Assembly (NCBI GenBank): GCA_006503475.1
Contig: RSEH01000339.1
Span: 1 to 42,798, forward strand
Length of the DNA: 42,798 bases
Reading direction: 5' to 3'
Source of the DNA: Stentor roeselii
Taxonomy: Eukaryota > Ciliophora > Heterotrichea > Heterotrichida > Stentoridae
Made by a program: the position numbers and the translations under genes. A model generated the notes under the pieces. That model was not told where the DNA came from, ran no database searches, and saw only the letters and a list, made by a program, of their open reading frames with translations. This document shows, one piece after another, positions 20,350-33,353 of the stretch. Numbering within the stretch: the stretch's first letter is position 1; every line of letters starts with the position of its first letter.

Positions 20350-23300
20350 ATGTTGTATGCCTTGTTGTTTATTTTCTCTTGTTCTGCGCAAGATCCGATC
20401 ATCGGCAGTTTGAAAATCGAGAGTTTCTCCCCTGAAACCTCGAAGTTGCCGAGGTCCTCGATGGAAACGTTGACTTTGAGTTTCTCGATCGAAATTAATG
20501 AAGGCATCCAGATTCCACTAGAGCCTGCTCTAGTTAATCTTCTAGTTTACAGATATGATGATTTATGGAAGAACATAACCACCCAGGCTTTTGAGTGGCA
20601 GAGTGGAGACTTCTCAAATATCTTCTTGCCTGAAGGAGAGTTCTATTTAAGTCTTTATTCAAGTAACTTGAACCCTTGGATTGGAAGTCGTTTTTACGTT
20701 GAGGAGCCCAGAGCTGACCTTAGAATGAATGAATTGGCTAAGGATAGTTTTTTAATGGTTTCCAATAAATTCTGCTTTACTCTTTTAGATCAGTTTCAAA
20801 ACTTGTGGAATCAAAGTGTTAAGAACTTTCATTGCTCTACAGGCGGAACGGACCTGGCTTATGAAGGAGATGAACTTTGTGTTAATCAAATCTTTATGGA
20901 AAGTGGAGCTGGGTCTATGTATGTCGAATGCAATGAGGAGTTTTTTGAGTTTGGTATTTATGTTAATAAACTTGAGATGAGGTTTGAAAAGTTTCAAGCT
21001 CCTAGTTTTAGCACAGACTATCTTAATGCTTGTGTTGTACTTGTCTGTAATGATACCAGATATGTGGAAGAAGATGGAAATTTCCAAGTTTCGATTGAAG
21101 TCAGAGAAAATAAATTAGAAAATGATCTGCCTTGCTCTGGATTCGTCCTTGATGGAGCCATAAACTCTTCATTTCATTTCGGAAAAGCAAACTTTGAGAT
21201 GATTAAGGTACTTTCAAATGGAAGGTTTGAGCTTGCTGTTGTGTCTTTTGGCTTTCCAATAATATTTTCTCAGAGATTCATGGTGACGAATTTCATAAAA
21301 TCTGTAGAACTATATCCATCTTCTAAACCTATGCATTTTCATTACTTTGAAATGCTTTTAAATGCGATTGGTGATGATGGGAATTTGTTTAAAAGGCAGT
21401 TTGATTTGGAAATGAAATTTAATGATTTTTATTGCATCAGTCACACATATGATTGCTATAATTCAATATGCTATAAATGTCTTCCGTTAAGACTACGAAA
21501 TGAAACTATATTGTTGAAGCTTGTAGACAAAGTATATGAGAGCTATATATTTGAGCAGAATCATACTTTTACTGTTCTTTTTAATCCAAATGCTAAAGTA
21601 ATGATTTATATTCATGATTCTAATAACTATTATCCTTATCCTTCTATGAATTATGATAGTATTTATATAAGGTACTATATACAGGATGATTATCAATTAT
21701 TTTATGATATACCTTGCTATGTAGACAACAATTATATTGAAAGAAAATGTATTTCGGAAAGATGCTCTTATAATGAATCTGTTGAGAAAATTCCTACTTA
21801 TTGTAACAGATATTGGTATGATCAGACCTATAGTTATACAGATTGGAATTATATAAACTCTATTGGAGAATACGTTTATTCGATTCCTTTTATAAATGAT
21901 TTAAGTGCAGAAACAGAATTAATAAGCATTTCATCTTTTGTTTACTATACAGAATTTTATAATATTGAAAATATATACTCAAATGAAGAATCTACATTTA
22001 TTTTAAAACTTAAAGGACCTGATGGATTTCCTTATATTAAATGTAATGATGTCAAAATTGATTCTAATGGCCTTGAAAGTAATTTAACTTTTCGCCTATG
22101 TGAAGGATATCTAGAATCAAGTATGACTTTTAATTCAAATGGGTATCATTGGGTAAAAATAAGTTCAACTCATATGAAAGAAACAAGTGACTACTTATTT
22201 TTTGTTGAACCAAAAATAGAAAGAAAAATAAAAGAAGTTCAAATAAGCACTAATTTGAATACTACTGATTTATTTTATATTCTCTTTACTACTTCATCAA
22301 TTTATGATGAAGATCTAGATTGCCTTCCTGACATTATTATCCCAACTATTAAATTTATTAATAAAGAAAACAATGAAAAGTATAAAATTAATTCAGAAGT
22401 CTCTTGCGAAAATAAAACTTATAACATCACAAGCCTCAGTATAGTCAATCCAGGAAAATACTCTGTTGAAATCCATTCAGATCAATTCAAAAGAAAAATA
22501 CTTGACAGCCAAATAATAGTTGAAGAAAAGATCTATGATATAACAATAAATCCTCTTCAAGCAATCTATAAAAATCACCCTTTTGAAATTTCATTCAATA
22601 TATTCAGCTCCCCTTCTACATCATTCCAATCAAAAAATACATTCTTATTAGAATCTGAGAGTATTTTCGGTCAAAACACTTCAGTTAACTCAAAATGATT
22701 ATTGAAATTTTACATATTTTGTAGCATTGAAGGATCAATAAATTTGAATATAAAAGATTTTCATAGTGCCTTCTCCAAGGATTTCATACTCAACGTAAAA
22801 TCAAACAATGATAAGCAACTTCTTATTTCATCTATTTCACCTATTGTAAGTTTTATTTAGCCAAGTGATTCAACAGACTTTTTTAAAATTCAAGTAAATT
22901 GCAGTGGTTCAGCAGGCAATTTTGAATATATAATTGGATTAATCCCTATTGATACAGTCTCAGGAACTATGATTTTGGGAGCAACAACGAAAATATCAAA
23001 TGAAACTTTAATTGAATTTGAACATTTAAATATCGAATCTTCAGGGACTTTTTTAATTTCGGTTGATTCTTCTGATGATTTATCAGGAACCAGTTATTTT
23101 CCAATTATAATAAAAAATCGAATACTTAATGTAACACTGGAAACTAGCAGTGAAATCGCAGCATATACTGAAGCGACCTTCGTAGTTCGGATATTTGGAG
23201 AGGATGAAAACCTTTATATCGGAAATATCGAAGTGCTTTTAATTGTTACAGACTTCATTGGAGAAGAAAAGATTTTTGCAAATTATGGAGAAGCTGTATT

Positions 23301-26300
23301 TAAAGGGTATTTCAATAAAACTGGAGCAAAAATCATCACTGCAAGAATTAAAGAATCAAACTTCTCAGTTTCGGTTGTAATTGTAATAATTGATCCGAAA
23401 TTTTCTGCTGTTTTTGAGAAAATTAGTCCGATAGTAATTTGTAATTAGCCTTCATTGAGCAAAGACTTCTTTAATTGTTCTGTAAAAATCGTTGACTCTT
23501 TCACTCAGAAGAAAATGATGGGCATTGAAAAAAGACTCAGACTTTCTTTGATACCTGTTGATGAATCAAGATGTTCTGGAAGTGTTATTCAAGGAGACAT
23601 TGAAGTAAATAGCATTGATGGAATTGCTAATTTTGTAAATATTAAAATACTTTCTTCAGGCAAATTTAAACTTGCAGCGAATTATTCGAGTGTAGAAATT
23701 GGTTATAGCAGAATTTTACCAATTACTAACTTTATTCACTCTACAAAGATAATAAATCCTGAAGAGCCATATTTTGTTTATGATATTGTTTATTACAGAA
23801 TAGCTGCTTATGGAGATGATAATAATATTTTTTTGAGATACATAAATAGTTATATCCAATCATCTTCTGGCGTTGCCATTACTGGTCAATATTTTGATTA
23901 CGGTTATCATTCTATATGGTGCTATTCTTATATAACTTGTATGGGAAATTATACCATAGAATTAATGATCTATGATTTTGAAAAATTTTTAAATGAATAT
24001 GAAATTGTTTCTGCACCTAATCCATATGCATATTTAAATATAGTATTATTAGATTACTATAGAGACTATCCTTTTCCTTCTTTAAGCTCGGATTATTTCG
24101 GAGGATTAGAACAGCCGGAGTACATTTGTATTCAGCTCAAATCATTAAGCATGGATTATATGTTTTATTACTACAACTCTTTTTGCAACAAACTATCTGT
24201 TAATATTTTATGTGAATCAGGTAGCTGTTCAAGTGAAAAACTGGAATATGAATACTTTGACTTTTATAGATGGCTTCATTACGACCATTATCACCATGAG
24301 TATTATTTGAAATGTTTTAAAGTGAAAATTCTGAGTAACGGTGACTTTAAATTAATATTTTCATTGCCAGGAGCTAAAGATGTAGTCCTGTCTGATAATG
24401 GTAGAGAAAAGATCTTAAATATAACAAATTTTGTAAAATCAATAACTTTTCAAACTATATACTTAAATCCTATTTTGAATGAAGATTTTCAAGTTCTTTT
24501 CCTAGTCTATGGAGATGATGACGTTTTATATTCGAAAAAAAATAATCTTACAATTAGTTCTGATTGCTTTTCCGAAGAAACAATAGTACTATGTGAAAAA
24601 GGAATTGCTTTGACTAATCTAACTTTTACTATTACTGGGTCATGCTCAATTAATGTAAAGTCAACTCATAACAATCAAAAGTCTTGGACGTTTAATGTAA
24701 CATCTCAAGCAAAAGATTCATCAAAGACAAAGAGCTTAGAAGTGAACCCAATAGTAATTTCTAATTAGCCAAAGACTTCAGATGATCAATTTAACATAAC
24801 ATTAAACAAGGAATCCATTCCTTATACAGATTCATTTCCAAATCTCACAATTATGCCCCAAGATAAGTCAACTGGTTCTGTAATAAAATGTGCTAAAATC
24901 ACAAACGATTCATTATCGATCAACTATAATTCCTGCCGAATTTTATCATCAGGAAGTTTCTTTATAGTTTTTCAAAATATTACTTTTGATGAGACTTTAT
25001 TAAAAATTTCAAATAAAGTGAAATCAGTATTGTCAGTTTCAAATAAATCTCAAGTTTTACTCAACGAGTTATTTGAAGTTAAGGCATTGGTTTTGGGGGA
25101 GGATAATTTAACATATCATAACTTTGCATCAATTGAAATCAGTAATAATGAGATTATTGGACAAAAAAGATCAACTTGTAAAAATAATCAATGCACCTTC
25201 CTTGTTTCATGCATAAAAGAAATGAGTTTCAATTTGATTTACATCATCTATTCTCTAAATAATGATACTCAATATTTTGAATCATCAATGTTAAGATGCA
25301 TAGCAGGAGAAAAAAATTTTATGTCACTTTCTCTGGTGCAAAATACGGAAACATTAATTCAATATCTAAATGCTTCAAGTGTTTTCGAAATTAATATTCA
25401 ATTTAACTTAACTAATATTAATAAATACATAAATCAACCTGTGCAAATAAAAATCTTACCAATCATAGAAAACTATAACCAAGAAAATATATTAATACTT
25501 AACACTCTTACTTTAGAAAACTCATCATTAATTTTTGATAATATGACCATAGAAAACCCAGGAAAGTACCTAGTTTTTGCATGCCTTTCAAACATTTTAC
25601 ATATAAGCTCATTTATTTATCGTCAAGAATTGATAGTGAAAAGTCCTGCTAGTTATATAAAGATTTTTTTGCCAGAAAGAATAAGTGAAATAACAAATTC
25701 AAAGATTGAAGTTAAATTATTTAGTTTGAGTAATGATCTTTATACAGATCAATCATTTGAAGTCACACTAGTAGTTAAAGATACTGAATCAAAAGAATAT
25801 AAATCCACGATCAAAAAAGGAGTATCTTTATTTTTGATCAAGCTTTTATTGTCAAAAACTTACTCTTTTTTAGCGAGAGTAGAAAACTTAAATTTTAATG
25901 ACTCAATACAAGATGTTACTTTTGAAAAGAGCGAAGTAGACTATAGTCTAAAAATTCTAGGAGTGAATAGCGAAGATCTCATGGATTTCCCATCTCTTAG
26001 TTGGGACTCATCTAATATACTAGTCGGAGTGTATGATATTTCTGGAACTATCTTTTTGAACTCAGTAAATGGGTTAATTCTAAACCTGAGTCTTGTTCCA
26101 ATATCTAAATTCTCAGGCTCAATTATAGAAGGTGCACTATATACATATGTAACTAATGGCATAGCCAATTTCACAAATATTTTTATAAAATCTAGTGGAT
26201 TCTTTGAAATAAGTGTAACCTGCATGAGCTGCATTGAAACCAAGAGTCAAGTCTTTGAAATTACAAACTTTTTGATAAATTATGGATGTGTCGGATGTCC

Positions 26301-29300
26301 AGTAGAAAAAAAATATCCAATATATAAAATAAATGATTTATTTATCAACACTACTGCTGATGATCTTAATAAATATAAAAGGCCAATAAACGTAAATTTT
26401 TATGATGTTTCAAATATTATCATAAATTTAACAAGTGTTGAGGGGCAAATAAAATGGTATGGTTATAAACTTGGGCGAGCAAGTTTCAAATTTTCTATTC
26501 TTTCACAGAATTACAGCTTTGAGTTCGAAATAGTAGAAAATCCTGATTCAATTATAATTATAACTGAGAATATAGTACCTCGAAGAAGTAGCGATTCTTT
26601 TTATATAGATGTGACACTTCCTAATGACTTTTCCTACATACTTTTTAACTTTACCATCGAGCTTGTGACTTTAAATCGATCAAAGCCCTTGATGAGTACT
26701 TCAACTACAAATATAATAAAAGATTGGGATAGAATGTGGGAAATAAGTTACTGGTACTCTGAATATTTAAGACAAAGATTTTGTCGTTTCAGTAATATCA
26801 GAATTTATAATTCAGGCTTTTCTTACATACGAGTGACAATGCCTGGTCTCAGACCTGCTAACAGTAATTTGTTTAACATAACCAATTATGTAAAGGAAAT
26901 AATTGTAAATGTTGACAACTTCACAGTGCCAATGTACTATTCAGTTGATCTTGCAATAACTTTGATAGCTGAAGATGACGATCTTTATAAAAACTTCTGG
27001 TCGATGATAATAATGGCTGATAATTTAGTAGGTGATAACAATCTAGACAACTACAATTTAACAGGTCTCATTTCTAGAGAAATCATGTTTGATACTCCAG
27101 GTCAAAAACAAGTAAAAATTTACAGTGAGAATAACCTAGTGAATACCACATTTGTCATCGAAGTGCTAAATAAAACTGCAGAATCTCGATGTTCAATATC
27201 ATTTCCTAATGGTAAACCATCTACAAGCAGAGACCTTTTCTCAATCAGAGTCAGTCTTGTTGATTTCTATGAAGGTGTTGAAAAAGACTACAAAAGAGGA
27301 GGCGAGGTTTCATTAGAGCTTGAACCAATTAATGAAACAAATCTTTCTGGCACAGTTATATCGCGTTCAGGAAGGGAAAAGATACTAAACAGCAAAGCAG
27401 AATTTAATGATATTTCAGTTTACTCATCGGGATTCTTTTATTTTACAGCTCAGCCACAGTTTTCATCCCCTTGCACATCAGAAGGATTTTCAGTGACAAA
27501 TTTCATCAAACGAATCCTCGTTAAATCAAGTCACAAAGCCCAATCAGCTAATTTTGACATAAGCCTTGAAATTTCTTTGCTAGGAGATGATGAGAACCCA
27601 TTTCTAGGCAATGACTTGTTATTAATCCACGATAAGCGACTTTCAGAAATAAAAGGAACAAATTCATTATTTGTTTCAAATCCAAGCCTTAATGCAACCA
27701 TTTATTTCCCTTCAGTTGGAGTTAAGTATTTGCAAATAAATTCAACAATATCTAAAGCAACTTCTTCAGTCACGATTATTTCAATATCGAAACAAAAACT
27801 GGTTTTATCCCAGACTCAAGTTTCCTTGACCAACATCAACCCACAGTCATTTAAAGTCGACGTTTGCAATACTGAAGGCACTTTGATAGAATCTCAGCAT
27901 TCTAATTACACGATAACTTTATCAACTCAGCCGGTAAATAGACTGAAAGGAGAACTTACTGTACAAACCATAAACGGAACTGCATTATTCACTAATTTGT
28001 ATGCGATAAAGCCCGGCATTTTCAGCGTTTATAGTAATAAGAAGAATTTTATTGAAAGTGGCCAGTTTGGGATCAACATCGAGCATTCTTTGCAAAAGAT
28101 GAATTTTACCTTTACAAGTTTTATTCAAACTTCAGTTATTTTCAATTTGCAGGTTACTTTACTGAAAAGTGACAACAGTCTATTTAAATACCCTTGTATA
28201 GTTTCTTTATATTCAGATGGACTTAAAGGAAATCTTACAAAAAATAATACTAATGGAGTAGTAATCTTTGAAATTTACTTTGAAACTGAAGGAGACAAAA
28301 CTATAACAGCCAACTGTAGCGTATTCCAAGATTCTACTGATGTGAATGTAAAAGTTTTCACAACGACTGACGATCTTTGCATCAATCCATTCAATGCATC
28401 TCACTGTCGAGTCTGCATGAAAAAGTCTTTTCCTATAGACGGTAGATGTGAGTGCATTAAGAACAGCATCAAGCGAAAAGTAGTGGATGGTTGTTATTGC
28501 ATCAGTAATAGCTTTGAATACGAAAACGTTTGCTATGCAGATCAAAGACGATTCTTCAAACCTTCTCAGTTGCATGGGTACTTCTCAGAAGACTATAAAA
28601 ACATAATCGTTGACTTCGACACAAGAACAGATGCAATGGTAGGTTCAAGTTGTATCACTCAGATATCATTCCCAGAGACTCTCGAAGACCAAATCATCAA
28701 CTGCATCTGGAAAACTGATTCCACTTTCGAAATTTCGTTACAGAAAGTCCTCCTTGACAGCAATTTAACAATAAAAGTAAACGGGTTCAAATTCTACTCA
28801 TTAACAAACACGATAAGCTACGATTTGAAAGAACTTTCTGTTCTAATTCTCAAGAAATTCAACTATCCAACCCCAACAGCTCAAATCATATCCCCTTCAA
28901 ACATTTCCTCTCAATGCAATTCAGAAAACATAGATATTTCATCAAAAGAAAAAAACTCTCTTTTCAACTATTCATGGGCAGCATCTTCAACTCCATGGAG
29001 AAAAGAAATTGAGTCATTTATCAACTCGACTAAATCATTTTCCTTCACAATTCCCAGCCAGCTGCTGCTCCCGACGCAACTTCAACTCTTCCTGACAGTA
29101 TCCGACCCGATTTTCAACACAAAGTCCGAAGCTTTTCACCGTCTGTCGATCTCCTCAAGTAAAATTCTGATTGTGTCCTTTTCCAACCCAGGCCCGTTGA
29201 AATATTCTCTTTCAGACGAGTTTTTAATCCAGTCTGTGGTGAAAGAGTCCTGCGGCACTCAAGAAAATTATAACTACACCTGGGGCTACTCACTTGTGGG

Positions 29301-31935
29301 CAGAACTCCAGACATTGACTTTCAAAAGATTTTGCTTAACAGACAAAGAGCAGGGTCTTTGAAGATCTTGCAAAATTCATTATCTGTCGGGCAGTATTCT
29401 TTTACAGTCAAAGCATCATCTCAGTCGATATCAGGAAGTAGTTCAGTTGATGTAGAAATAGAGTCTAGTCCTCTAAGCTTGACTCTTTCGAAGTCGAATG
29501 GGACGGTTTCAGGAAATTTGGATGTGACTATCTATGCGACTGCTATGAATCCAGATGACTTGGAAGAAATGGTGAATGTGGATTGGACTTGTAATGAGCA
29601 GGCTTCTGGATTTAAGATCGAAGGAAATGATTTGATTTTGATGAAAAATGCTTTTAGGGACAAAACTTATACTTTCACTGCAACTGCTACCACTTCGAGT
29701 AAGAGGCTGCAAAAAGCACTTTCTTTGACAGTCGATAATCAAATCAATACTGATGTTTCTTTGCAGAGCTTTGATAGGAAAATCAATATTGATGAAGAAA
29801 TCAAGTTAGTAACTACTATTCGAAGTACTGGACAACCTAGCTTTGAATGGAGTATTGAGGAGCCAGTAACACTTCCTTATATATCTTCACCTTATTTACT
29901 AATACCTGCGAATACTTTAGTTGCTGGAAAGGCCTACAAAGTTACTGTTAAAGCTACAGTGAGTGAATATGATAAAACTGAAAGTAGTATATGGATCAAC
30001 ACTAATATGAACCCAAGCTGCTCAGGAGTGTCAGTAGAAACAATTAAAAATAAACTAAAACTCATTGCAAAAGACTGCCAAGACCCAGACGATGACATGC
30101 CTCTAACTTACATATTCGGGATAAGATTCGAGTCTAAAAATCTATGGATAACAAATACACTTTTTTCAAGTACTCTAACAACTTCTCTTCCTTCCTTCAC
30201 CAAGCAAGTATTTTGTAAAGTATGTGACGATCTTCACTCATGCAAGATTTATTTTTCATCGAACCTAACTCTTCGCACAAGACACCTCAACAGCTTCTCC
30301 AGTGAATTTTTATCTGAAGTGAGGAACCCCGAATTGGTTCCAGTCAACATTCTGATCTACTCTGGCAAAGCTGAAACAGTTGCTGAACTTCAGCTTGTAT
30401 TTGAAGTCTTTTATGATTATTTCATGGGAGAGATAATGAGCGAAGACACATTCAACATATTTTATGAATGTTATCAGGCCATCTTCGTTAGAGATGAACT
30501 GGCTTCAGATGAAATGATGAGAAATGGAACTGATTTTATACTAGGGATGACTGAAAAAGAAGGATTTGAGATATCCAAGGAAAATAGTGAAAAACTGTTG
30601 AGGACTATCAAAATATATAAGGATCGATTAACTGTTGCAGAAGTTGTTCAGTGTATTGGAAGAATTGCTAATCGGATGTTCAACGGAAAGCTGCCTCAGG
30701 ACTATCTGGAAGTAGAAAAAACTCTTGTTATTATCAAGGAAATCGGAAGTCAACTTCCTGGGCTTAGCTTAAAATTCGAATCAATGTCGATAGAAATTCC
30801 ATCAACAAGTATTTTTGATGAATTAGCTGTTTATGATATTCAAATAATTCAATTCCAAACTATGAATACTTCAGTTATAGATTTAAAACTACTCTACTCA
30901 GGGTCTTACCATGAGTTTTCCTTGAAAAACTCAGCCTTGAATGACTCTTGGGCTGAACTTGACCAGATCATAAACCTGAAAATTCAAGGTGAGTTCAATA
31001 AAAATCTAAGCTATGATTGTTTGCTTCTGAATCAATCTACTTCTAATCAAACTTGCAAAGTTGATAAAATAAGTAAAAAATCAATTAAACTTAAAGTGAG
31101 TGCTGAAGGAAGTTTTATCATTATGCAAGATGATAAAAGTGAATCTTTTGAAAGTTCTGATGAATCTTGTAAAATTGGATACTACAATATCGGTATTATG
31201 GTTGGTGTGTTCGTAGTTTCATTAAGTTTAGCAACTCTGTCATTGATTTTTGGAAAAAAGGATCAAAATAAGTCTGACGTCGTAAATATGAGATCAATTT
31301 TTTTGCCATCGAGTTTCTTTTATACAATTAAAAAGACATCAAAACTCATTTCATTGTTAGAAATGATGACAATATTTTATATCCTTTTATTAATCATGAA
31401 TGTGGTTATAAGCTTTATGATGAATATCCCAGAAGATATCAGCTTCGACCAAAAGTCACTGAAGGCAGCAGTCATATCATGGGCAATCTGCCAGAGCTAC
31501 TCAATTTTAATTTATTTCGTCTTCAGGACGAATCAATATGCAAATATGAAACCTTTAGTCTTTATCATGCTATTTTCCTCTATTTTGTTTATTTGTGTCT
31601 TGCTAATTACCATAATTTCAACAAAGTATTGCTTGGGATACTCTTTAGCCATACTTCAACTTTATTTGGTTTTACTAGGCTTAGAGATAATGATAGAGCT
31701 AGTTTATGCTTTCGGTTCATTGATTATAATGAAGTTAATAGTGACTGAACCTAAATCTTCTCCTGAAATTTCTTTTAAATTTGAAAATTGCCAAACCACT
31801 GATAGAGGAAAAGAGTTATGTAGGCTAGAAGAAGTTGTACCTCCTTCAATAATCCCTGAACTGATTGAAGAAAATTCTTATGAGTATAAAATATGCCTTT
31901 CAGTAGAAAGCATAATTGCTCAAGATAATAAATAG
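20350..31935 (+). CDS. Giant secreted/membrane repeat protein with REJ-like region, polycystin-1-like
   Basis: Spliced from 20350-22845, 22861-23433, 23449-24753 and 24769-31935: about 3846 codons. The ATG at 20350 opens a signal peptide (MLYALLFIFSCSAQ). The ectodomain repeats a unit of about 200-230 residues marked by TNF(I/V)K(S/R) (nt 21284, 23727, 24423, 26262, 26880, 27496), G-D/E-D-x-N-L-(F/Y), and a G-x-A-x-F-x-N-I...S-S-G-x-F stretch, like tandem Ig-like modules. A Cys-rich piece (nt 28370-28560) precedes REJ-like sequence (nt 28860-30290). Membrane segments lie at about nt 31190-31255, 31361-31424, 31466-31522, 31555-31620 and 31636-31740 (possibly two). No canonical HLT GPS motif is visible. 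The ectodomain has many N-glycosylation sequons. An in-frame TGA at 22696-22698 is unexplained, so the gene is either intact with a sense TGA, truncated, or misassembled. Likely a cell-surface adhesion or receptor protein (inference). Confidence 0.8.
22696..22698 (+). other. In-frame TGA inside the giant repeat-protein gene
   Basis: Frame is open on both sides (…T-S-V-N-S-K then L-L-K-F-Y-I-F) and the protein repeat pattern continues after it. No GT…AG of 15 or 16 nt spans it. Either a rare sense codon, a real stop or mutation, or a base error. Confidence 0.8.
22846..22860 (+). other. 15-nt intron 1 (GTAAGTTTTATTTAG)
   Basis: Phase 0, between codons for I (in SISPI) and P (in PSDS). Its last codon in frame is TAG, and coding sequence of the same repeat family lies on both sides in the same frame. 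Size and ends match heterotrich introns. Confidence 0.93.
23434..23448 (+). other. 15-nt intron 2 (GTAATTTGTAATTAG)
   Basis: Phase 0, between I (in KISPI) and P (in PSLS). Same size, phase and repeat position as intron 1; one base differs from intron 3. Confidence 0.95.
24754..24768 (+). other. 15-nt intron 3 (GTAATTTCTAATTAG)
   Basis: Phase 0, between I (in EVNPI) and P (in PKTS). Differs from intron 2 at one base and sits at the equivalent place in the repeat unit. Confidence 0.95.
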
Positions 31936-31999
31936 CTAATTAGTATTAGTTAAACGTTATAAGAAACTAGTATGTTTTAAATTTCATGAATAATTTATG

Positions 32000-32014
32000 A
32001 GAGGTTGAACCTCT
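32000..32014 (+). repeat. Perfect 7-bp inverted repeat, 1-nt centre
   Basis: AGAGGTTGAACCTCT, about 65 bp past the TAG of the upstream gene. It could be a 3'-UTR hairpin or a protein-binding palindrome; no U-tract makes it look like a Pol III or bacterial-type terminator. Confidence 0.45.
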
Positions 32015-33022
32015 GTTTCATTTAGAACTTTGATGAAAATATATTTAATATATGTATGTCTAGAAATAATTTAATTGAATATAAACTCAATTATAAGAAT
32101 AAAATATAAACGAACTATTGTATTAAATACTTCGAAAGCCTGATATTTATAATCAAATCAAAAAACTATTCACAAATATGAAGACGATAAGAAAGAATTA
32201 TATCTACTCTTAAGTAATATTAAATCATTTGAGGAAGTAATTTACAGCCAATTCTTCAAAGATTCCAAAAAACATAGAACTAGAGGTGAATCAAGTTAAA
32301 ATCCGAGAGAAGCCCCACTTTATCAAAGGATAACAACGACTTACACTACCAAATTTCATTTTATGAAAATTTATCAAGTAAATGTGTGTAAAGTGTATAT
32401 TATTATGATTAAGTTATTAAGTGGTCATTCTTGGTATCCAGAGAGGATCAATAAATTCTTTCAAGTTAGTTCAGTTAAATAATAATATCAAAAATTTGAT
32501 TATAATTCAATTTAAATCTATAACTAAGATAGTAAGCAATATCTATTTATGTTCAAATCTATAATAATTTATTTTTAGCCTAAATTTATTATCTGAAAGT
32601 CCAACTTCCTGACATTCTTTTGAGAAATAGTTCAAGTTGATAAATTTTTTAATTACATTGAAATAGATTTTAGAAAGTTGAGCAAGAATGCTAAAAGAAT
32701 AGTTATATACTTTGAATATGGATTTAGATATAGAAAATTTGTGATTTTTGAATAATGAATATAACAAATTAGTTGAGAATTAAATTTTAGTTAATCTAAG
32801 AATTTTAATAAACCAAATCTTCTTTCCAGTAATGTGAAGCTTCAAAAATATTTAAGTTATCCTCACAAATACTTTGACTCTAAAATCTCAATATAATATC
32901 TAATAATAATCAATTAATAGGTTAAGATATTATAGATGTTTTATATCATGATCTGTTTGATCTCGATTGAATATATATATAAATTTGGCCATAACTCTGA
33001 AAAAAATGTATAATTTAAACTG

Positions 33023-33071
33023 ATTATATATATTTTAGACTAATTATACATATTTTAGACTAATTATGTAT
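33023..33071 (+). repeat. 20-bp tandem repeat, about 2.5 copies
   Basis: Units at 33023-33042 and 33043-33062 share ATTATA(T/C)ATATTTTAGACTA, with a partial third copy at 33063-33071. Located about 280 bp upstream of the Cys-rich receptor start. Confidence 0.8.
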
Positions 33072-33353
33072 AAAAATGTCAGAGAAATTCTTATTTCGAA
33101 TATCAGAATGGAAGGATTTATGTAGTAATCTTTAGAATTAATTTGATTCCTATTTGAAAAATATCTAAAAATTTTCAATATATTGTTGTGGATATTATTT
33201 TTTAGTTTCTGGCTCAGTATACACTCTAGAGTAATGAAATAAATTAGGAAATTAAAGTAAAAGTGAAGTTTAATATAAAATTTTTATTTTTTGTAAGCTA
33301 TAGAGAACTTTATTTAGAAATGACTCATATTTTGATTCTGAATCATAATTATA

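Larger units (their letters stand above)
31936..33353. other. Intergenic between the two giant surface-protein genes
   Basis: 1418 bp, AT-rich. Contains a short perfect hairpin just after the upstream gene and a 20-bp tandem repeat near the downstream gene, listed separately. No reading frame or RNA gene recognised. Confidence 0.5.

Noticed and set aside
22670-22684. GTCAAAACACTTCAG as a 15-nt intron near the in-frame TGA
   Set aside because: It fits GT-AG and length, but does not cover the TGA and preserves the frame, so it does not repair the gene; its CAG end and GTC start also differ from the four clear introns.
22684-22723. 40-nt GT…TAG segment covering the TGA
   Set aside because: Removal shifts the frame and meets a TGA within two codons; the length is far from the 15-nt class.
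22699-24852. Separate small genes between the pieces of the giant gene
   Set aside because: All pieces share one frame, the same repeat family and 15-nt introns at the breaks, so one gene is far more likely.
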